Source: Rikenellaceae bacterium DTU049 (GTDB taxonomy: Bacteria > Bacteroidota > Bacteroidia > Bacteroidales > DTU049). From it: a stretch of DNA of 51,334 nt. The notes below the pieces were generated by a model, which saw only the letters and a list, made by a program, of their open reading frames with translations, was not told where the DNA came from and did no database searches. Within the stretch, counting starts at the first letter, position 1. Each line of letters begins with the position of its first letter. The position numbers and the translations under genes are program-made. The stretch covers positions 1-51,334 of the forward strand of contig LFTI01000072.1 of NCBI GenBank assembly GCA_001513285.1, given 5' to 3'. Shown piece after piece: positions 27,982-36,130 of the stretch.

Positions 27982-29568
27982 TTATTTTATATTTACGATT
28001 GAAATTTTATATTTTGGATAGCTTAAAGTTTTTGCCCTTACTAATATTAAAGCAATTTTATTAGGAGCCATTACTTTGGAATTTATTGGTAGTGCTATAT
28101 AGTCATCTATTTCTTTACTAGCAAAAAGCATTTCATTAGATTTATTACCATTGGGGTCTATACTACAAAATGCTACACATAGATTACGATTTGTAGAACT
28201 AATATCAATAAATTTTGGAGGTAAAGGTGCTGGAGTAACTAAATTTTTAATGTTTTCATTATAAAGTATATAAATATTATCTTTGTAAATAGTATAAATA
28301 TAAGAGGTTAGGTATTCATAGCCTTTAATATTTTTTTGTCTTTTAGGAACTTTAACTAAAAATTTTGTTTCTCCTTCTGGATTAAATTTAAACACAATAA
28401 TATCATCGTAATTATACAATTCTTCATCTTTAGTACTTATTTGTTCAGCAAAAGCTATTACTGAGCCATCAACATTTACAACAATATCTTTAAATTTTAA
28501 GTTATCTATTGTAACTTCGTCGCCATTAGCAGCACTATTGATTATATTTTTAGCTTGTAACTTGCCAAGTCCTTCTGCAATAAATTCTGGTGAAAAATTA
28601 TATTGTTTTATTTTTTTTACTTCAAAAGTATTATGATCAATAATGGTATAAAAATAACCACTTGCTTTATTTGAAATATATTTAGAATAAGTTAATCCTA
28701 CAAGTACAATATCATTATTTGGCAGTGAGCTAGCTATCACCTCACTAATAAAATTATTTTGAATGTTTACATCAATTTCCTTCAAAGATTGGCCTTGATC
28801 ATCAGTTGCTAAAAGTACAAAACTATAATTATCTTTTATATTCCTACTAATGATTGATTTTTTCCCTTCATATTTAGTACATTTTAGGACTAATTGTCCA
28901 TTATTCATCACAAAAAAATCATTTATAGCGAAATTTTCATCTGAATATGGTAATTCATATTCATTAGCCCATATTCTATTCATATCTTCATCAAACACCA
29001 TAGCTCCAAATTTTTGAGGCATACCACTTTTGTATGGCGCTGGGTAAAAAATTAATATTTTTGAGCTATCTTGAGATAAATTGAGTTGAAACTTATTAAC
29101 ATTGCGCAATTTTGTATAGTCATAATTAATAGCACCTAATTTTCTAGGTTCAGAAGCTATTAACTCTTCTTTGTCTAAAGTAAGCATATATAGAGATACT
29201 GTTTTTTCACTTTTTTCAGTAACATAACCAAATACATAGATGTTATCATTTACCTCGTATAAATCAAGAAAATTTAATTTCTCTATATCACCCAACCCTT
29301 TAAAAGCTAATGGTAAAGTATTTCTGAATCTTAAATCGCTTCCAGCATTTGCTACTATGATGTTAGTACTATAGGAAAAACTAACCAATTGATTGCCTAA
29401 AAATAAAAATTGTTCTGGATTAGCACTTATCATTTTAGTTATAGTAATACTTGCGTCTTTTATTGAATATTCTGGACCATAAGTTATTTTAACTTTATTG
29501 GTCTTGGTCTGTGCTTGGAGATTTAAGACACAAATAATTCCTAATAATAATACAAAAAATTTTTTCAT
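27982..29568 (-). CDS. secreted protein of unknown function, propeller-like
   Basis: I do not recognise this 528-residue protein. It has a clear Sec signal peptide (MKKFFVLLLGIICVLNLQAQ) and no C-terminal T9SS domain, lipobox or transmembrane segment, so it should end up in the periplasm. The rest alternates beta-strand blocks with the rhythm of a beta-propeller: LKCTKYEGKKSIISRNIKD, IVLVGLTYSKYISNKASG and IVVNVDGSVIAFAEQIST. Sequences such as FLFLGNQLVSF and LDLYEVNDNIYVFGYV resemble proteins that report per-item state, but no known domain can be named. It is followed after 22 bp by the universal stress gene and preceded after 30 bp by fmt. Confidence 0.6.
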   Translation of the reverse strand: MKKFFVLLLGIICVLNLQAQTKTNKVKITYGPEYSIKDASITITKMISANPEQFLFLGNQLVSFSYSTNIIVANAGSDLRFRNTLPLAFKGLGDIEKLNFLDLYEVNDNIYVFGYVTEKSEKTVSLYMLTLDKEELIASEPRKLGAINYDYTKLRNVNKFQLNLSQDSSKILIFYPAPYKSGMPQKFGAMVFDEDMNRIWANEYELPYSDENFAINDFFVMNNGQLVLKCTKYEGKKSIISRNIKDNYSFVLLATDDQGQSLKEIDVNIQNNFISEVIASSLPNNDIVLVGLTYSKYISNKASGYFYTIIDHNTFEVKKIKQYNFSPEFIAEGLGKLQAKNIINSAANGDEVTIDNLKFKDIVVNVDGSVIAFAEQISTKDEELYNYDDIIVFKFNPEGETKFLVKVPKRQKNIKGYEYLTSYIYTIYKDNIYILYNENIKNLVTPAPLPPKFIDISSTNRNLCVAFCSIDPNGNKSNEMLFASKEIDDYIALPINSKVMAPNKIALILVRAKTLSYPKYKISIVNIK

Positions 29569-29598
29569 AACTAATTTTTTTTACAAATATATTTAAAA

Positions 29599-30549
29599 TT
29601 ATTGAAAAAACAATTTTTCTTTTTCTTGTAAGCCACGTAAAAATTCTGACTTACTCATCTTCTTTCTACCTTCTAAAGCTACAGTTTTAGGAATTAATAT
29701 CCCATCACTACAACCTATAGCAAAAGTATTTTTATCTAAAATTATAAATTGTCCAGGCATAGAATTACATAGTTTATAATCAGCATCAAAGATTTTTAAT
29801 ACCAATTTATTTTTTTTAGAATTAATAAGATAAACAAAAGCTGCTGGTTTAGGAGATAGAGCACGCACTACACGCCAATTATATTTGCAAGATTTGTCTA
29901 AATCTAATTTACAAATTTCTTTTGTTATTTTAGGAGCATAAAATTTTTCTTGTTCATAAATTAGTTCTTGTTTTATAGGATTAATAGTATTATTTACTAG
30001 ACCTATTATAGAATCGACTACGAGCTGAGCACCTTTTATTTTTAATCTATCATGAAGAGATTGAAAATTATCTGTATCATAAATAGGTTCAGTATTTTGC
30101 AATAAAATAGGTCCTCCATCTATTTGTTCATTCAATAGTATAGTTGTTACACCTGTAGATTCTTCGCCATTAATGATAGCCCATTGCATAGGAGATGGTC
30201 CACGATATTTAGGTAATAGAGAAGGATGTAAATTAATAGTCCCATATTTAGGAATAGATAATATTTCATTAGGAACTATTCTAAAAGCTACTACTACAAT
30301 AAAATCTGGATTTAATTGTTTTATTTGTTTGATAAAAGAAGGATCTTTTAAAGAAATAGGTTGTGCTAAAGGTAAGTGCAGTTCTGAAGCTTTTAATTTT
30401 ACAGGTGAAGGTTGCATTTTTAAACCTCTGCCAGCTTGTTTGTCTGGTGTAGTAACCACAAGGGATATATTAAAATTTTTAGCTAATAATTCTAAAGTAG
30501 GGACAGCAAAATCTGGTGTCCCCATGAAAATTATATTTAATTTGTGCAT
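29599..30549 (-). CDS. fmt: methionyl-tRNA formyltransferase
   Basis: Fmt formylates the amino group of Met-tRNA(fMet) using 10-formyltetrahydrofolate, for translation initiation. The 316-residue protein has the N-terminal signature IIFMGTPDFAVPTLELL. Its catalytic region INLHPSLLPKYRGPSPMQWA carries the Asn and His, and EQIDGGPILL carries the catalytic Asp. A C-terminal OB-fold follows (ISKE-like KEICKLDLDKS and GRKKMSKSEFLRG). All key residues are present and the length is normal. It starts 4 bp after ribH, so it belongs to the operon that begins with the TPR gene. The partner deformylase gene is not in the window. Confidence 0.95.
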   Translation of the reverse strand: MHKLNIIFMGTPDFAVPTLELLAKNFNISLVVTTPDKQAGRGLKMQPSPVKLKASELHLPLAQPISLKDPSFIKQIKQLNPDFIVVVAFRIVPNEILSIPKYGTINLHPSLLPKYRGPSPMQWAIINGEESTGVTTILLNEQIDGGPILLQNTEPIYDTDNFQSLHDRLKIKGAQLVVDSIIGLVNNTINPIKQELIYEQEKFYAPKITKEICKLDLDKSCKYNWRVVRALSPKPAAFVYLINSKKNKLVLKIFDADYKLCNSMPGQFIILDKNTFAIGCSDGILIPKTVALEGRKKMSKSEFLRGLQEKEKLFFQ

Positions 30550-30553
30550 TTAT

Positions 30554-31039
30554 CTATAGATTTTCCTTTACTCTAGCCATACTAATAGCTGTTAAAGCTG
30601 CTTCTACACCTTTATTGCCATGACTGCCACCACTTCTTTCTATAGCTTGTTCATAATTATCAGTAGTCAAAACACCAAAAACTACTGGTATAGAGTTTTG
30701 CAGAGATACTTGCATACAGCCATTAGCTACAGCATTAGATATAAATTCGAAATGCCTTGTCTCACCTTGTATCACACAACCAAGACAAATAATGACATCG
30801 TATAATTGTTTTTTAGCAATTATTTGAGCCAATTGTGGTAGCTCATAGGATCCAGGAACATGCTTAACTAAAATATGCTCTTGTTTAGCTCCATGCTCTA
30901 TTAAGCTATTATATGCGCCCTTTAGTAATCTATCTGTAATTTCTCTATTCCAATCAGAAACAATTATAGCATATCTAAATAATGAACCGTCTAAAAATTC
31001 ATTTTTACCAATATCTGATAAATCAATTTTTTTATTCAT
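30554..31039 (-). CDS. ribH: 6,7-dimethyl-8-ribityllumazine synthase
   Basis: RibH makes the penultimate riboflavin intermediate from 5-amino-6-ribitylaminouracil and dihydroxybutanone phosphate. The 161-residue protein has the substrate-binding motifs VPGSYELPQLAQ, and CLGCVIQGETRHFEFI with the catalytic His, then PVVFGVLTTDN and a C-terminal GNKGVEAALTAI. These are the standard order and spacing, and the length is typical for the icosahedral enzyme. It lies 9 bp after the TPR gene and 4 bp before fmt; a TPR-ribH pair is common in Bacteroidota. No FMN riboswitch is visible upstream of the operon. Confidence 0.96.
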   Translation of the reverse strand: MNKKIDLSDIGKNEFLDGSLFRYAIIVSDWNREITDRLLKGAYNSLIEHGAKQEHILVKHVPGSYELPQLAQIIAKKQLYDVIICLGCVIQGETRHFEFISNAVANGCMQVSLQNSIPVVFGVLTTDNYEQAIERSGGSHGNKGVEAALTAISMARVKENL

Positions 31040-31048
31040 TCGATAAAT

Positions 31049-31741
31049 TTATTTATTTTTCAAAGCTGTCTCTGCTCGAGCTATATATTTATCTATATCT
31101 CTAGCCTCTATAGAGCGAGGATATTTCTCTTGAATTTCTTTATATAGTCTGATAGCTTCTTTATAATTATCCATCATTTCATAAGTCATAGCGCAACGGT
31201 GCAAATACATTGGTGTAGTGAAATTATTATCACTATTTTTTATAGCTTTGTTATAATATTTGATGGCTAATTCATTATTATCTAATTCTAAGTAAGCATC
31301 TCCTATTGAGCCTAATGCCATCGTAGCAATAATGTTATCTTTGCCATTATATTTCTTTAAATGTGTAATAGCATCTTCATAATTTCCCTGTCTGAGATAT
31401 ATCATCCCAATATAATAATTAGCTAATTTACCAGTAGGAGTGCTACCATATTGATCTATTATATCTAAAAAACCTAAATCTAATCCATCTCCATTAAGTG
31501 CTAAATTGAAAGAATCTATCAAATAATATTGCTCAGCCATATACATACTAGCAGCTGCTTCTTCATTTTTAGGATTAGAGACAAATCTATTATATAAAAA
31601 TATAATTAATATTACTGCTGTGATGCCTATTAATACCCATGTAAGTATTTTTTGATTTTTATTAACAAAACTTTCCATCTTTGAAAAAGTACTTGGTTCT
31701 TTTTCAACGTTTACATTTCCTCCTTTTTTATCTTCTGCCAT
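31049..31741 (-). CDS. membrane-anchored tetratricopeptide repeat protein
   Basis: The 230-residue protein has an N-terminal cytoplasmic tail, one membrane segment (ILTWVLIGITAVILIIFLY, about 35-53) and a periplasmic-side TPR region with four to five repeats (for example GKLANYYIGMIYLRQGNYEDA, split as YYIGMIYLRQGNYEDAITHL). This layout is like the YfgM family, which interacts with the Sec translocon and periplasmic chaperones, though homology cannot be shown here. It is the first gene of the operon with ribH and fmt; a TAATTTTG box lies 20 bp upstream (31762-31769). The link to riboflavin synthesis is conserved gene order and not an obvious functional relation. Confidence 0.8.
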   Translation of the reverse strand: MAEDKKGGNVNVEKEPSTFSKMESFVNKNQKILTWVLIGITAVILIIFLYNRFVSNPKNEEAAASMYMAEQYYLIDSFNLALNGDGLDLGFLDIIDQYGSTPTGKLANYYIGMIYLRQGNYEDAITHLKKYNGKDNIIATMALGSIGDAYLELDNNELAIKYYNKAIKNSDNNFTTPMYLHRCAMTYEMMDNYKEAIRLYKEIQEKYPRSIEARDIDKYIARAETALKNK

Positions 31742-31807
31742 AATTTATATTTTATATTTTGCAAAATTAAATTAATTTTTTTAAATAATAGTTTAGATTT
31801 TTTTGTT

Positions 31808-31911
31808 TCTTTCTTTTCATAGTTGTAAAAGAAAGAATTTAATGAGACATATAACTTTTGCTAATAGATTTATTGTAATAATTTAGTAATTAATGCGATG
31901 CCTATTTCAAT
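31808..31911 (-). repeat. Family B element, diverged left half with hairpin module
   Basis: On the minus strand it begins ATTGAAATAGGCATCGCATT and then has ACTAAATTATTACAATAAAT, matching the left terminus and the first internal block of the 26076 copy. At 31809-31835 it ends with a hairpin CTTTCTTTT ... AAAAGAAAG, a changed version of the module at 26181. The 269-bp gap between the TPR gene and the HAD gene is otherwise empty apart from promoter-like boxes. Confidence 0.55.
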
Positions 31912-32010
31912 AATTATTATTATTTTTGAAGATTAATTTATTAATAAAATAATTTATTTATTTTTGTATTTTAAGTGTATTTTAGCTATATTATAAATTA
32001 AGAGGAAATA

Positions 32011-32607
32011 ATGTCTTTATATAATCAAAATATTCTCAAAAGTTGGAAAATTCATCAGAATTGGACTCTATTTCTCGATAGAGATGGTGTGATAAATAAA
32101 CGCAAAATAGGAGATTATATAAAACTAATAGATGAATTTGAATTTTTACCTGATGCCAAAGAAGCCTTATCTATTCTAGCTAAATATTTTAACAAAATCA
32201 TTATAGTAACAAATCAACAAGGCATTGGCAAAGGAATAATGACAGAAGATGATTTACGTGATATACATAAATATATGTTAGAGGAAATATTGAAATCTGG
32301 TGGACGAATAGATGCTATCTATCATTGTCCAGATTTATCTAACTCGAATTCTAATTGTAGAAAACCTAATCCTTACATGGCTTTAAAGGCAAAAGAAGAT
32401 TTCCCGATGATAGATTTCTCGCATAGTATGATGGTAGGTGATAGTAAAGTAGATATGGATTTTGCTCAAAATTTAGGAATTAAAAAAATTTTTATTGGAG
32501 ATCTAGAAGAAGAAGAACTCACACTGGTAGATATAGATTTAGTATTTCTATCACTGTATGATTTTGCTATAGAAATCAAACAATATTACCAAAATTTACA
32601 ATTATGA
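32011..32607 (+). CDS. HAD-IIIA phosphatase, GmhB-like
   Basis: The 198-residue protein is a HAD-superfamily phosphatase of class IIIA. The three catalytic motifs are intact: LFLDRDGVINKR (nucleophile Asp plus acid/base Asp), IIIVTNQQGIGKG, and VGDSKVDMDFAQ. This group includes heptose bisphosphate phosphatase GmhB and histidinol phosphatase. The region corresponding to the GmhB zinc loop is shortened to YHCPDLSNSNSNCRKPNP, with only two Cys and one His. A role in ADP-heptose supply for lipopolysaccharide is therefore likely but not certain. It opens a four-gene overlapping operon with a MORN protein, a lipoprotein and a subtilase. GGAA lies eight bases before the ATG. Confidence 0.82.
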   Translation: MSLYNQNILKSWKIHQNWTLFLDRDGVINKRKIGDYIKLIDEFEFLPDAKEALSILAKYFNKIIIVTNQQGIGKGIMTEDDLRDIHKYMLEEILKSGGRIDAIYHCPDLSNSNSNCRKPNPYMALKAKEDFPMIDFSHSMMVGDSKVDMDFAQNLGIKKIFIGDLEEEELTLVDIDLVFLSLYDFAIEIKQYYQNLQL

Positions 32608-33413
32608 AATATAATTTTTTTATTTTAATTTATATTTTTTTAGCCGTCTCATTATTCGCTCAAAATGATACTATTAATCAAAAAGATAATAATGGATTAC
32701 CGCATGGATATTGGGAGAAATATAAAGAGGGCAAACTCTTTTACAAAGGTCATTTCAATCATGGCAATCCAATAGGTGAATTTACATATTTCTATCCCGA
32801 TAATATTATTAAAACTAAACTTAGTTTTAGTGATAATGGCAAAAAGGCTTATGCTATTCATTATTATAAAAATGGTAAAAAATATGCTGAGGGCATGTAT
32901 TATGATAAAAAAAAGGAAGGTAAATGGATTTACTATGATGGATTTGATCATATCATAGCTATAGAAAATTATAAAAATGGAGAATTAAATGGAATAAGCT
33001 ACGATTTTTTTCCTAATGGAGATACACTGCAGATAGCTAATTATGTAAATGGCAAAAAAAATGGAGAATATAGACTATTTTACCCTACTAAAAGTCCTAG
33101 GATAATAGCTAATTATAAAAATGACACTATACAAGGCCTTACAAAATATTTTTATTCTAATGGACAAGTTTATGAAATAGGTAAATATCGTGATGGTCTG
33201 CGAGATAGCCTTTGGATAATGTACGATGAAAATGGAGTTGTGATATTAACTGAACTGTATAATTATGGCTCTCTCATAGAGAGAAAAGTTTATCAACCAG
33301 ACAAAGATCCAATGAAATTAGAAGATGACATTATTAAAAATATAGATCTATACAGAAAAGGTATTATAAAAGAACCATCAGAAAATGATTTTTTTAATGG
33401 TACAATTAGATGA
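32604..33413 (+). CDS. secreted MORN-repeat protein
   Basis: The 269-residue protein has a signal peptide (FFILIYIFLAVSLFAQ) and then about eight MORN-variant repeats with the pattern G-x-W-x-x-Y-x-x-G-x-L (for example HGYWEKYKEGKLFYKGHF and KEGKWIYYDGFDHIIAIENY). Bacterial MORN proteins of this kind are often labelled YwqK-family antitoxins, but that name rests on weak evidence; here the protein is exported, so a toxin-antitoxin role is unlikely. The last 40 residues lie outside the repeats and are charged. It overlaps both neighbours by 4 nt (ATGA), so expression is coupled to the HAD phosphatase and the lipoprotein. Function unknown. Confidence 0.78.
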   Translation: MKYNFFILIYIFLAVSLFAQNDTINQKDNNGLPHGYWEKYKEGKLFYKGHFNHGNPIGEFTYFYPDNIIKTKLSFSDNGKKAYAIHYYKNGKKYAEGMYYDKKKEGKWIYYDGFDHIIAIENYKNGELNGISYDFFPNGDTLQIANYVNGKKNGEYRLFYPTKSPRIIANYKNDTIQGLTKYFYSNGQVYEIGKYRDGLRDSLWIMYDENGVVILTELYNYGSLIERKVYQPDKDPMKLEDDIIKNIDLYRKGIIKEPSENDFFNGTIR

Positions 33414-34081
33414 AAAAGTATTTGATTATTTTATTTTCTATTTTTTGTTTTTTTAGTTGCCAAAAAGAAACTGAAAATTTGGATATTGGTTATTCATATT
33501 ATGTAGCTGAACCAGGATATTACCTTACTTATGAGGTAGATTCTATTTATTTCGATGATTTCTCAGGTACCTCAGATACTAATTACTTTTGGATTAAAGA
33601 ATTTATGGAATCTTCATTTATAGACAATGAAGGACGACAAGCTTATCGCATAGAACGTTGGTATAAATATAATGATACACTGCCTTGGCTGCTAAAAAAT
33701 GTATGGTATAGCGTGAAAACTGATAAAAACATTGAAAGAGTAGAAGAAAATATTAGATATATAAAATTGATATTCCCTGTTAAAAATAATGCAAAATGGG
33801 ACGGTAATGCTTTAAACAATATAGATTATCAAGAATATAAATATACAAATGCTCATAGACCATTTAATATTTCTAATTTCGCCTTTGATTCTACAGTGAA
33901 AGTGCTGCAAGATAGCTTTGTAAACCTAAAGTATAATCATTACAAATATGAGATTTATGCTAAAAATGTAGGCTTAATAAAAAAAGTTTATATAAATTTG
34001 GAAAATAAAGATAATATGTCGGGCGAAATTAAAAATGGTGTCAAATATGAATGGAGGTTAATTGATTATGGTAAAGAATAA
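33410..34081 (+). CDS. putative lipoprotein of unknown function
   Basis: The 223-residue protein starts MKKYLIILFSIFCFFSC, a lipoprotein signal with the cysteine at residue 17, so it should be lipid-anchored. The mature region (YYVAEPGYYLTYEVDSIYFDD) resembles the SYWVYEDSISG lipoproteins of Bacteroidota. Its ending AKNVGLIKKVYINLENK parallels the frameshifted gene at 8775 (KNIGLIKK). No catalytic motif is visible. It overlaps the MORN gene by 4 nt and the subtilase start by 14 nt. Such coupling suggests that it works with, or is maturated alongside, the secreted protease, but this is inference. Confidence 0.72.
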   Translation: MKKYLIILFSIFCFFSCQKETENLDIGYSYYVAEPGYYLTYEVDSIYFDDFSGTSDTNYFWIKEFMESSFIDNEGRQAYRIERWYKYNDTLPWLLKNVWYSVKTDKNIERVEENIRYIKLIFPVKNNAKWDGNALNNIDYQEYKYTNAHRPFNISNFAFDSTVKVLQDSFVNLKYNHYKYEIYAKNVGLIKKVYINLENKDNMSGEIKNGVKYEWRLIDYGKE

Positions 34082-35726
34082 ATTGTTTTTATTAATTTTT
34101 ATTATCTTTTTAGCTAGCACAATATATGCACAGATTTATTATCGAGTAGATTTCACTAATAAATATAATACTAATTTCTCATTAGACCATCCAGAGGAAT
34201 ATCTCTCTACAAGAGCTATAGATAGACGAATTAAATTTAATATCCCAATTGATAGTACAGACCTACCAGTGAATAGCTGGTATTTGGATAGTTTGAGAAA
34301 CCTTGGTTGCGAAATAGTCCATTCATCTAAATGGTTTAATTCTGCTGTTATCAAAATAAATGATAGCAATTTAGTTAATACTATTGCACAATTATCTTGC
34401 GTAAGTAATGTACAACTTGTTAAACCAATTGTTAATAAAGATGCAAATAATGATAAAAAAACATCTACACAATATATTGATTATGAAAATATTAAAAATA
34501 AAAGAGTAAAAATCCCCAATACTATCTATGGCTTTTCAACTAATCAAAATCAAATGATTGGGATACATATATTGCATCAATTCGGATATAGAGGAGATGG
34601 AATAGTGATAGCAGTGATGGATGCTGGTTTTTCTGGTGTGGATAGGGTACCATTTTTTGATAGTTTGAGATTACAAAATAGATTATTAGGAACAAGAGAT
34701 TTTGTATATCCTGATAATAATGTATACAATAAAAGTACACATGGCACATCGGTATTAGCTTTAATGGCAAGTAATATTCCAAATATCTTAGTTGGCACAG
34801 CACCTAGAGCATCTTATTGGCTTATTAGAACTGAGGACCCTGCGACAGAATACATCATTGAAGAAGAAAATTGGATAGTAGGAGCAGAGTTCGCTGATAG
34901 TGTAGGAGCAGATATTATAAATTCATCCCTTGGATATACTACTTTTAACTTATCATCACAAAATCACACATATATGGATTTAGATGGTAAAACTGCAAGG
35001 GCAAGCAAAGGAGCTACTATGGCAGCCAGAAAAGGAATTATAGTTTGCAACAGTGCTGGCAATAGCGGTAATTTATATTGGCATTATATAGGAGTCCCAG
35101 CAGATGCAGATAGTATTATCACTGTAGGTGCTGTAGATTCTTTAGGAGTCCTAGCATCATTCTCATCGAGAGGCCCTACATCTGATGGACGTATAAAACC
35201 TACTGTTTGTGCTCAAGGAGCTCAAGTATATACTGGAACACAAGATAGTAGCATTATAATTGGCAATGGTACCTCTTTTAGCTCTCCTATTATAGCTGGT
35301 GCTACAGCTTGTCTATTGCAAAAACATCCTAATGTAGATCCTATAAATATAATACAAGCTATAGTAAAAAGTGGAAATAAATATCTAACACCTGATAATA
35401 ACTATGGGTATGGTATTCCAAATTTTGCTGTTGCTGATATTTTCGCAAATGATACATCAATATCTACACCCATATGGTTAGAAAATTCTCCATACATTTA
35501 TCCTAATCCTTTCACCTCTTCATTGAATATTATTTATAAATCTAATAAAAAAGACATCATTAATCTAGCTTTATATTCCATTAATGGCAAGCAAATATTC
35601 AGTAATGTTTATAAATTGTATCCTGGGAATAATTATATCGTATTAGATCAATTAGATTCATTAGCTACAGGTACATATTTGTTATCTATTGGAGCGCATA
35701 ACCCAATAAAACTTATTAAAAATTAA
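34068..35726 (+). CDS. subtilisin-like serine protease (S8) with T9SS sorting domain
   Basis: The 552-residue protein has a signal peptide (LFLLIFIIFLASTIYAQ), a propeptide-like region and a peptidase S8 domain. The catalytic triad is visible: Asp in IAVMDAGFSG (about 184), His in STHGTSVLALMAS (about 225), and Ser in GTSFSSPIIAGA (about 404), with the oxyanion Asn in CNSAGNSG. A type A sorting domain closes the protein (IYPNPFTSSLNIIY ... ATGTYLLSIGAHN), so it is secreted by the T9SS. I chose the ATG at 34068 over the TTG at 34062. A GGAGG sequence 10 bp upstream is unusual for this phylum and supports that start. It is the last gene of the overlapping operon. Confidence 0.88.
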   Translation: MVKNKLFLLIFIIFLASTIYAQIYYRVDFTNKYNTNFSLDHPEEYLSTRAIDRRIKFNIPIDSTDLPVNSWYLDSLRNLGCEIVHSSKWFNSAVIKINDSNLVNTIAQLSCVSNVQLVKPIVNKDANNDKKTSTQYIDYENIKNKRVKIPNTIYGFSTNQNQMIGIHILHQFGYRGDGIVIAVMDAGFSGVDRVPFFDSLRLQNRLLGTRDFVYPDNNVYNKSTHGTSVLALMASNIPNILVGTAPRASYWLIRTEDPATEYIIEEENWIVGAEFADSVGADIINSSLGYTTFNLSSQNHTYMDLDGKTARASKGATMAARKGIIVCNSAGNSGNLYWHYIGVPADADSIITVGAVDSLGVLASFSSRGPTSDGRIKPTVCAQGAQVYTGTQDSSIIIGNGTSFSSPIIAGATACLLQKHPNVDPINIIQAIVKSGNKYLTPDNNYGYGIPNFAVADIFANDTSISTPIWLENSPYIYPNPFTSSLNIIYKSNKKDIINLALYSINGKQIFSNVYKLYPGNNYIVLDQLDSLATGTYLLSIGAHNPIKLIKN

Positions 35727-35812
35727 AATTTTATTGTAATTTGTAAAGTTTTGCCACATTATTAATGGTTTTAGCTGTGAGCTTAATGTGAAAACACTTT
35801 TTGATGCTATTG

Positions 35813-35895
35813 AAAAACCTGTGGTGAGCAAAGCCGAGCCATGGTTTGAAATTAATCCGAAAATTTTAAAAAAAAATTGTATATTTGTAACATAA
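35813..35895 (+). repeat. direct repeat, first copy (flanking the 44-bp palindrome)
   Basis: AAAAACCTGTGGTGAGCAAA, then GAGCCATGGTTT, an A/T-rich stretch and finally TATATTTGTAA. A second, diverged copy at 35969-36071 has AAAACCTGTTGTGAGTTAAG, GAACCATGTTTT and the same ending TATATTTGTAA. The shared core GTGAGNNAAGNNGANCCATG resembles short dispersed repeats seen in other Bacteroidota genomes. Confidence 0.5.
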
Positions 35896-35939
35896 TAATA
35901 TTCATAGCACACGGTTTAAACCGTGTGCTATGAATATTA
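35896..35939. repeat. 44-bp perfect palindrome
   Basis: The arms read TTCATAGCACACGGTTT and AAACCGTGTGCTATGAA and extend through TAATA/TATTA to 22 bp each with no loop. It would form a very stable hairpin or cruciform. Similar REP-like palindromes in Bacteroidota are associated with RAYT/IS200-type transposases; no such transposase is in the window. It could terminate transcription of the subtilase operon and of rodA from either side. Confidence 0.85.
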
Positions 35940-35968
35940 ACGAATAATAAAACCGTTTCAGGTTGTCT

Positions 35969-36071
35969 AAAAAACCTGTTGTGAGTTAAGATGAACCATG
36001 TTTTATGTTAAAAACTGAAATTTTTAAACAGAATCAATTTCAGTTTAAAAATAAAGTTTTATATTTGTAAG
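35969..36071 (+). repeat. direct repeat, second copy
   Basis: Diverged copy of 35813-35895. It contains an additional hairpin (CTGAAATT ... AATTTCAG) not present in the first copy, and ends with TTTTATATTTGTAA, which also looks like a promoter -7 box. Confidence 0.45.
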
Positions 36072-36130
36072 AAAATAAAAGTCCAAACAACGTTGTGAAA
36101 CTTGACAAAAACTCTCTTATTTTCAATAAC

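Larger units (their letters stand above)
35727..36130. other. 404-bp convergent intergenic region rich in repeats
   Basis: No gene is present; the 76-residue ORF on the minus strand is composed of repeat sequence. The region contains a near-perfect 44-bp palindrome and two diverged direct repeats on either side of it, listed separately. No classical terminator with a T-run is obvious, although the palindrome could serve as one. Confidence 0.5.

Noticed and set aside
31742-32010. Possible FMN riboswitch near ribH
   Set aside because: The 269-bp upstream region is AT-rich with a family B fragment; none of the conserved FMN-aptamer segments are visible.
32604-33413. YwqK-type antitoxin label for the MORN protein
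   Set aside because: It has a signal peptide and no toxin partner; the label comes only from MORN-repeat similarity.
34068-35726. Possible protease-based defence system
   Set aside because: The subtilase has a signal peptide and a T9SS sorting domain and so acts outside the cell; no nuclease, STAND or sensor partner is nearby.
35682-35912. 76-residue minus-strand ORF near the palindrome
   Set aside because: It runs through the end of the subtilase gene and repeat sequence; no homology or signal is recognisable.
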